Positions 56,925-64,000 of a stretch of 64,000 bases of DNA are shown here, in pieces; positions within the stretch are counted from its first letter, which is position 1, and each line of letters begins with the position of its first letter. Source of the stretch: Mytilus galloprovincialis (taxonomy: Eukaryota > Mollusca > Bivalvia > Mytilida > Mytilidae); NCBI RefSeq assembly GCF_965363235.1, contig NC_134847.1, positions 73,786,268 to 73,850,267 on the forward strand. The letters are read 5' to 3'. Both the position numbers and the translations under genes were made by a program. The notes beneath the pieces are model-generated. The model was not told the DNA's origin, ran no database searches, and saw nothing but the letters and a program-made list of their open reading frames with translations.

Positions 56925-57520
56925 TTCGTGGGGGATTTGATTTCGTTTATTTCGTGGATAAATATTATCCACGAAATCAAAACCCCAACGAAGATTTAAC
57001 TATTGATTTACATTATTTTGACAAATTGACCAAATCTTATTAACATTATATTAACGATGAACAGAGATGCAATGAAATAAATAGGTTAATTGATTAGACA
57101 ACGATGTTCAAAGGTTTTCTTAAGTCAGATGATTATCATAATCTTTTGTTTGTACAGTACTTAATAATGATCAAGAAATTTCAATTAATAGTCATTTGAC
57201 AGTCTATTGGTCTGTAATGCCCTCAAGTTGCAATACATTGATTACACAACCATTGTCCCTGGAGAAAACATCAAAGGTGTGTAAAGACCAAACTGCGTAT
57301 GCATGTTACAACACTTGGTTAGTGCTCACAGTTACAATGAAATGCAAATATTGATTTTTCCCGACAGCGAAAGTTAAGATCAGTTTTATTGAGTATTGTG
57401 AATTATAAAGTGACATTTATTTTCTTAACTTAAAAACCACGAAAATAAATTCGCACGAACTTACTTTTGGATACAAAACCACGAAATAATTTTAACCCCA
57501 CAAAAGTTTATGTTTGTACA
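56925..57520. repeat. Decayed inverted-repeat element with CCACGAAA words
   Basis: A perfect internal hairpin TTTCGTGGATAAATATTATC/CACGAAA (about 56947-56979) is followed by AAAACCACGAAAATAAAT and CAAAACCACGAAATAATTTT. The words match those in the terminal repeats of the element at 61310-62157, so it may be a related, eroded copy. Confidence 0.5.
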
Positions 57521-59180
57521 GTATTATCTCTTTACTTCTGAACTGTCCGAAGACTTCATACAGGATTTATTGCATCTAAATAACAATTTTTATCAGTTAA
57601 GGCAGTTTTGTCTTTTATCTTGAAAACTTTAAAAGATAAATGGAAACTTTAAAAACCATATAGGATATGCAAGACAAGATCTTCATTGTTGTTATAGATT
57701 TTACAGACAAGGTTTCCTGATATATTGATATTATCAATAAGGTTGTGTCTCAAACATAAAATGATTTTTTTATTGTTAGTTCATTACATGAGTCATTGAG
57801 TACGAACATAAATGCGTTCGGTACAATATCAATCGTTGCTTTTCACATTATTTAGATGTCAGCTATCTTTGAACCAGGTTTAAACCTCAATTTTTATACA
57901 CAATGAAATATATGTACGAAGCCAGGAACATTTCAATTGTTTTCCATTTGTTTGATGTCTTTTTAAAAGTCTTTGATTTTGCCATTTGATTAGTTTTCGT
58001 TTGGAATTTTGTTCTTTTACTTTAACCAATAAATATAGTATACTGTTTACTTGTAAAGAAAAAATCTTTTACGAAGGATTTATTTTTTTTTCATTTAATT
58101 AGTTTTGAGTTATAAATTTTACGTATTTTTTTGAAAGTTAATTTTCCTTGTCATTTGTCTTGGTTCACTCTAATTGTGTTATACAATACAATATATTGTA
58201 AAGTTAAACTAATTTAACGCCATTTTTAACAGACTTAGAATATTTAAGATGACATATAACGAATTAACTGATATACCTTGTGTAGAATAAACTATATATT
58301 CTATGCAGTATATTATCTTTAAATAAATTCAGCATTATTTGTAAAAACTAATCAAAACTATGAAATAAAACAGGTACTGAAGATTAAATTGTGAATTTCA
58401 ACTTAGAAAGTCTGACAATGCAGTGCTAAAAAAACCGCGACGGACAACAAATAAATCTACAAAACACTGCATCAGCACGAGGCCCATCACAATTCAGGGG
58501 CTATCTCGGGTGCTCTGGAAGGATTAGCAAACCCTGCTTTACATGTTACAAATTGTAAAATCCAAATAATACCAAACTCCGAGGAAATTCAAAATGAAAA
58601 TTCCCTCAAAAAATGACAACATCAATAACCCAAATTAAAGCAGACGAATGGATAACAATTGTCATATACCTGATTTGGTAAAGGCATTTTCTTATGTAGA
58701 AAGTGGTGTATTGAACCTGGTTTTATAGCTAGCTAAACCTCACACTTGTATGACAGTTATGCTTCAAATTCGTTTTTAAATACGAAATACAAATGATGTG
58801 GTAGGTAGGGTCAAACTTCCCACTTCCAGAAATATGTTTGCATTCCAATTGGGCATAATAACTTGATAGCATCCAAAATATTCATATTATTATTATTTGG
58901 ACTGCATATAATCATAACTGAGTTACTCATTTTCAATTCTGATTCGCTCAAAAGACTTAAACAAATCGTGGGTCTCGACACATGCCCTTTGACTGTGAAA
59001 ATATGATATGAAGGTGTTCATGAATTTACTAAAGAATCTGTACACAACTGTTACAAGTTCCCTTTAAAACCAATACAAATTCACAGCTATCATCCCGGAT
59101 ATTGTTAGTCACAGACTTTTTAAACCAGTTTGCATGGGAAAAAATTAAGAAGGGAAAATATCATTTTGTTAAACAACGAA
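57521..59180. other. Intergenic with small repeat fragments
   Basis: Reverse 3' end of the RT element at about 58475-58550 and family F at about 58560-58760 (CCAAACTCCGAGGAAATTCA, TTGAACCTGGTTTTATAGCT). The remainder is AT-rich without recognised content. Confidence 0.5.
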
Positions 59181-59189
59181 TTTGAGATA

Positions 59190-59830
59190 CAGGACACAAC
59201 ATATGCAGTTAAGTCTACCTCATATCTTACATCTAGGATTTGACAGTGAGGATTTTTTGCAAACAAAACTTTACGATCAAAGAGATGATTTCAGCTTTCC
59301 GATTGTGAACCATCCATTTCTAGGTAGTACAGTCAAGCAGTGCTTGCATACGGTGTATCTATCTCCCAATTGAAAAGATACTTCCGGGCTTGTTTTCTTT
59401 TTATCATGATGTCATTGATACATGGTTGTTGCTCACTGGGAATCTATCAAACCAGGAGTTTCAAATAGTGAAGTTAAAATCATCTCTTTATTGATTTTAC
59501 AGACGCCATCCCGAGTTGGTTGACAATCATAGAAATTCCGTTTTACAGATGATAGAGGATTTGTTCTTAATTTTAAAACTACAGTTCCGTCTCCTTTTCA
59601 CTAACTACCGATTAAGACTTATTACCGGATTAGCATTAACACAAAAAAACACGGCGGATGCCACATATTGAGACGAGTCTTCTAACCCTGCCGGAGCACC
59701 TGATGTCGTCTTAGTTTTGGCGGGGTTCGTGTTTTATCTTGTGTTTTGTGGTCTGTTGTTTTCATGTTGGTCTTCTCCGTTTTATAGCCATGGCGTTGTC
59801 AGTTTTTTTTCGACTAATGAGTGTAAATGT
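59190..59830 (+). pseudogene. Reverse-transcriptase element fragment
   Basis: Reads YDQRDDFSFPIVNHPFLGST near 59266-59330, then frame-broken remnants of the RYSRAC region, and the family 3' end (CCGGAGCACCTGA, GCCATGGCGTTGTCAGTTT). Inactive. Confidence 0.7.
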
Positions 59831-60661
59831 CAAACTAGTATCTTTTCTATTTTTTTCATTTGAGTCCGATTTTATTCAGATACTTATAAACAAAAGATCA
59901 CAGAAGGTAGTTTTTTTAATTTCAAATTCAGAAAATGAACAGACAACACCATGGATAAAACAGAAAAACCAATAAACAAACAATAGAACACATAACGTAA
60001 CAAAGCAAACTAATGACTGAGCAAAACGAACCCTACAAGAACGGGGGTTAATCTAAGGTTCTCGGAAAGGTAGGCAGGTCCTTGTTGCACCCGTAGTGTT
60101 GATCATTGAAGATTCTAACTACTGACATTTTGTTTCATCATATTTACTTTTGCAGCATTATCTTCGTTAATTTGGCTTTGTAATACTAGTATAAAGTCCA
60201 ATTTGGAATTGGCTCGTTATTTTATTTTTTGTACCCTCATAATTATATTATACTAAATTGGTACTTTATCAGGAGAGTGTGTATATATATGCAAAAAGGT
60301 ATAACAACAAACACCAATCTTCAAGGAAAATTTTATACGAAAAAACCTTGTCAAATGGCATAATTCAAAACTCAAAAACATCAAATGAATGGAAAACAAC
60401 TGGACTATTATCTTGGTAAGTCATTATGTTTAACTACACAGTACCAGATTATATTTACTGTCAACCACAAAAAATCTTTTTGTTATTGGTGTCGTATGAG
60501 TTTTAATTAGATATTTTGTCTGAGGTTGATTAAGAACGGCATGATGATAGCTGTAAAACGCATGTAGTGTCTTCTATAAGTTATTTAAAACTGAAAGTGA
60601 GTTTTAAAGTTTTTTTGTTTAACCTTTTCAACATTTAAAGTCGTAGTCATCTTAATGTGTT
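59831..60661. other. Intergenic with RT and family F fragments
   Basis: A reverse 3' end of the RT element at about 60000-60090 and family F at 60320-60410; otherwise unremarkable. Confidence 0.45.
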
Positions 60662-61125
60662 TTATTTGGAGCAAACAACACACGTAACTGGATACTTGTC
60701 GTGATAAGGTGGGCATTTCAGAATCCCACATTTTGCTATAACTGGTCCTACAAGCCTACCAATATTTGTGTTTACTGATCCTGCCACTAGAAATTCAGGA
60801 TTTATATCAATACATATATAATTGGATCCAGATGCATGTGCTTGGTACTCCGTGGCGAGGTAACCATGATAATCTGTACGCCACCCTGGGTAACAAGTTG
60901 AGGTCCCCGGAATCATTATAGATGATGTCGTAGATTTTCTATTGCAAACTGCACAAGGCATATCTTCGCCATTAGCATGAGGTGCAAAAAAATCATTATC
61001 ATACTCAACCCCGTATAAATGTCCGAAATCTGAACTACTTGTTTTCCCGAAAACTGGATTTGTGGTAGCGCAAAGTATATCTTGTGATGAGCCTTGTTCA
61101 GTGTATAAGCCACCAACTGCATAGC
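60662..61125 (-). CDS. Terminal-domain exon of the collagen C4-like gene
   Basis: Starts YAVGGLYTEQGSSQD after the acceptor at 61126 and runs about 154 residues to TAA 60662-60664. Eight or more conserved cysteines in the family pattern. AATAAA on the reverse strand overlaps the stop codon (60661-60666). The ATG at 61150 is upstream of the acceptor and is not the start I prefer. Confidence 0.85.
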
Positions 61126-63051
61126 CTATATATAAAAACAATTTAAACATTTATTTTTCTCGTTTGTAAATTATAATCCGATTGATTCATTGTATTTTGA
61201 AAATGTATCTTGAAAAAGTCAGGTCTTATAAATTACATTTGTTATATCCATGTCTTTTATTTTTTATCTGATAAGAAATATATTTGATTGTCTATATAAG
61301 TAATTTGGCTACTGTGGATTCATTTTTATTCGTGGTATACCAATTTTCGTGGGTTTTGTGGGTCACAGCGAACCACGAATTTAAGAATTCAACGAAGAAT
61401 AATCCCAAGAAATGTGTATGGAGTTGGATGTTTATTTCCGGTTATGTTATGCGGTTCTAGTATAGTGTTGACTAGCGATAAACATTGTAACATAACACGT
61501 GATTTTTATTGAAAGAAGATACAAGTATTTTGATTAAATCTATAATAAATATATCGAATATCAGTGATAATTTACTTTTTAAAATTGATTAAAACTGTTC
61601 ATGGAAAATAACTGCAAGTTGTTAATTACCGTGTCATAGTTTGGTTTACCTGTGATTAAAAATCAATAGGATTAAGTACGGGGATATTGCCCGTAGGTAA
61701 TATTGTTTATGACAGGAACATTTATTTTCACACCTTATACTTATATCACTGTTTATTATATCGTGATTAGGGAAATTAGTTTTCAATCATAAAGTTTTGA
61801 ATGCCTTATAGAATTCAGACAAGAATTTATAAATTGTAAAACAAACAAATAATTAGTTGTCTCTGCCCATTATTGTAATCGAAGTTATCAATGAACACTT
61901 TAACCTAGAATGACCAATTAAGCGAGGATTTTGACAATTCAAAACTTTTTCAATGAATTCCTTCTTTTTAGTTTTGTTTTATTATTGATCGAACCAAGGA
62001 TGTTATATGATCTCCTAAATCAAAAAGAAATCCACGAATTACGTATCTAATTTTTGTTGTTGTAATCAGCGATCCACGAATTTACGTATACCACGAAACG
62101 TCTTTTTTTCTCTATCCACGAAAATTGATACCCACGAAAATAAATGAATCCACAGTATGTTCAGTGTCCTAAAATCTCATTGATTTCTATATCATTTTTG
62201 ATAGGAATCCTGCAATAATTTGACAAGATTAGAGCTGCTGTTTTGATGGATATCTTTAGAAACATAAAATTATATATACAAAAGACTATGACTGAGTTTG
62301 TGAAGATGAACTGGCTATTTGATAATATAATTACAAGACATGTTGGTTAAATATCAAAGAGACATAAACGTAACACAAAACGACATCTCGATAAAAAAAA
62401 CATACTCTCCAACAATTGACAGCTTGCAGATATCTTGACAATATACCAATCTTCAAGGTTGGAGAAAACAAATTCAAAATTGTGCACAAAAACATAAATT
62501 AAAGAGACACTAAAATCCCCAAAAGAAAGACTTAGACTAAGACGGACGCCATTAAAATCTTCATAGATCTGTCAGTCGTACCGGATTCTCTCCATGACAA
62601 AAACATTTAATTTTAAAAAGACAACCATTAAACAAATTGAAATGTTGTTGTTTTACATCAAAGCTTGAATATTATTTTGGGTGGATGGGAATTAACTGCT
62701 TAGTTGTAGAAATTGAATGGATTTTTTTGGCAAATCCACCATGAAATAGGTCATGCAAAAAGAGGCGGAAGATACCAAATGGTAATAAAATTTCAAACAA
62801 TTTGACGAAAAGATAATAAGGCCTTGCCATCAAAAATACACGAAAAGTCAAAAAACACTGATAAGTATTGAATTGAATTCTGAAAGTTGTGTGAACAGTT
62901 CCAAATTTACCGCATTCAAGTCAGAGAGTTCACTGAATGAAAGACTAGATATGATTTAGTAATACTTACGAGACTTTTCAGAATCTATTAACAGATCAAT
63001 ATGACCGTTTAATACGAACACTAATTTACAAGTGAGGATGAAACATACCAT
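60662..63051 (-). CDS. Short-chain collagen C4-like protein
   Basis: Two exons on the reverse strand: 62971-63051 (start and signal peptide) and 60662-61125 (terminal domain). Donor GTAAGT and acceptor TATATATAG give matching phase 1, so direct splicing would make about 181 residues. The terminal domain matches the C-terminal region of short-chain collagen C4-like proteins known from sponges and abundant in bivalves: PCAVC, SIMIPGTSTCYPGW, NYICID and, at the end, KCPPY and VTCVVCSK. No Gly-X-Y collagen repeat and no WGR-type exon was seen in the intron, so the product is either a domain-only secreted protein or a further exon was missed. Probably extracellular matrix or secreted. Confidence 0.75.
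61310..62157. mobile_element. 848-bp inverted-repeat transposon relic with TA ends
   Basis: Left end CTGTGGATTCATTTTTATTC and right end AATAAATGAATCCACAG are inverted, extending through GTGGTATACCAATTTTCGTGG and CCACGAAAATTGATACCCAC, each flanked by TA. There is no coding frame. It lies in the intron of the collagen C4-like gene. Confidence 0.75.
62158..62970. other. Rest of the collagen C4-like intron
   Basis: AT-rich; a small fragment resembling the RT element 3' end lies at about 62760. No exon recognised. Confidence 0.4.
62971..63051 (-). CDS. Signal-peptide exon of the collagen C4-like gene
   Basis: Reverse-strand ATG at 63051 begins MVCFILTCKLVFVLNGHI, a hydrophobic secretion signal, and ends DSEKS before donor GTAAGT at 62970. 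Phase fits the terminal exon. A longer open frame upstream to 63198 lacks a signal-like start. Linkage to the terminal exon rests on phase and orientation only. Confidence 0.55.
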
Positions 63052-64000
63052 GGTTTTTTTTTCGGAAAATGTCTGTACCAAGTCAGACATATGAAAGTCG
63101 TTATCCATTTGTCTGTAGAGGTTAGCGTTTGACTTCGTCATATTAAATGAAATTCTCATTTTTGGACTTCCCCTTGAATTTGGTATTTTTGCAAACACTT
63201 TTTTTCGTATTTGGACTAGTTTTTACCGATGAAAACAATTAGAAAAATGTCATAAATTTTGTCTATATCACAAACATTACAAAAGAGCTTCGCGTACTAT
63301 AGTATATGTAATACAATTTTTATGTTATCTGATCAAATGACTCATGTCAACCTTTGACCACTTGGTATGAGTCGTATACGAACTGATTCATGGTGATTTA
63401 GGACCTTGTTTTACTGCGGAAAGTAAGATAAAAGATCAATTTTACTTTATTTGAACCTTATTTTAAAAGTGCGTTGGCAATTAAACGAATCCTCAAAACT
63501 GAGGAAACCACAGTCTCTTTACCCAGGACACAACCAAATATTTAGGGATATTTAAACAGTTGTCAGCAAAAAAGATTTAATATTTAAAACATTAAAAAAA
63601 AAAGCCAAGACGTAAAATAACGCTTAATTCAAAAATGTTCGTTATGAAGACAATGCAATAAACAAAGCAAATCTACTACTAGTATGTAAAAAGAAACCAA
63701 TACATTAAAAAAAAACATATGACATAACAATAGTCTGTGGACATGATGGTTGCGTAAAACATTAAACAAAAAATCAAAATAGTAAAATATATACCATCAA
63801 CGTCCATCTTGTAGAAAAATGTTATGTTAAACAGAAATATTTGTCTAAATCAATCGATGATACTCAGTTTAATGGAACCGCCAGACGCCCGTTTGGTTTG
63901 TAAACATAAAACGCATTACTTACAATAAAAAAGCAGTCTGAAAGCAAAATCAAAGCGAGCTTAGAATTCTTTACATACCAAAATGTTTTGAACACTATTT
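63052..64000. other. Right flank, 5' side of the collagen C4-like gene
   Basis: Probably 5' UTR and promoter of the reverse-strand gene; no motif assigned. A decayed family G core (CCAGACGCCCGTTTGGTTTG) lies near 63881-63900. Confidence 0.35.

Noticed and set aside
62956-63198. 80-codon reverse frame read from its first ATG
   Set aside because: Its N-terminus is polar; the internal ATG at 63051 gives a proper signal peptide and the frame is cut by a donor at 62970.

Overview
The window looks like AT-rich nuclear DNA of a bivalve mollusc, most probably a mussel of the genus Mytilus or a close relative. Three things point that way: genes broken into many short exons with GT-AG introns; a dense background of dispersed repeats that I recognise by eye as typical of mussel genomes, including the unit with the core GACGAAACGCGCGTCTGG; and a predicted protein with the C-terminal domain of short-chain collagen C4-like proteins, which are abundant in mussels. 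The species call is recognition from memory, not a database result. Most open frames in the window are repeats or antisense shadows; four spliced genes and one intact retrotransposon are supported.

Region 1 (1-11.2 kb, + strand) holds the 3' part of a membrane-protein gene: an exon with an EMI/EGF-like cysteine motif, a transmembrane exon, a 53-base juxtamembrane exon and a long last exon coding a charged, tyrosine-containing cytoplasmic tail. The last intron (6539-10504) is filled by a minisatellite whose unit resembles the exon/intron junction itself. A foldback MITE with TA ends entered that array, and array plus MITE were amplified as three ~995-bp higher-order copies.

Region 2 (18.1-54.6 kb, + strand) is the most interesting part: two tandem paralogues, 18133-37228 and 44303-54627, with the same exon phases. 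Each is predicted to make a secreted protein: signal peptide, glycosylation-rich N-terminus, one von Willebrand factor A domain with a complete MIDAS, a Thr/Pro linker, two Ly6/uPAR (three-finger) domains with an extra conserved cysteine pair, and a Ser/Thr-rich tail with no membrane anchor. I do not recall this domain order as a described family. From the first translated exon in the window on, exon phases agree, and both frames close to whole codons if the missing first exon supplies ATG plus two bases.

Region 3 (27524-33639, - strand) is a complete LTR retrotransposon in an intron of the first paralogue. It has 605-bp LTRs identical as far as I could read, a 4-bp target duplication, a tRNA-Pro primer site, a polypurine tract and one uninterrupted 1577-codon gag-pol frame. 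Its pol order is PR-IN-RT-RH, as in Gmr1-type Ty3/gypsy elements.

Region 4 (60.7-63.1 kb, - strand) is a short-chain collagen C4-like gene: a signal-peptide exon and a terminal-domain exon separated by an intron that carries an 848-bp inverted-repeat element. The rest (11.2-18.1, 37.3-44.3, 54.6-60.6 and 63.1-64 kb) is intergenic and rich in dispersed repeats and broken reverse-transcriptase fragments.
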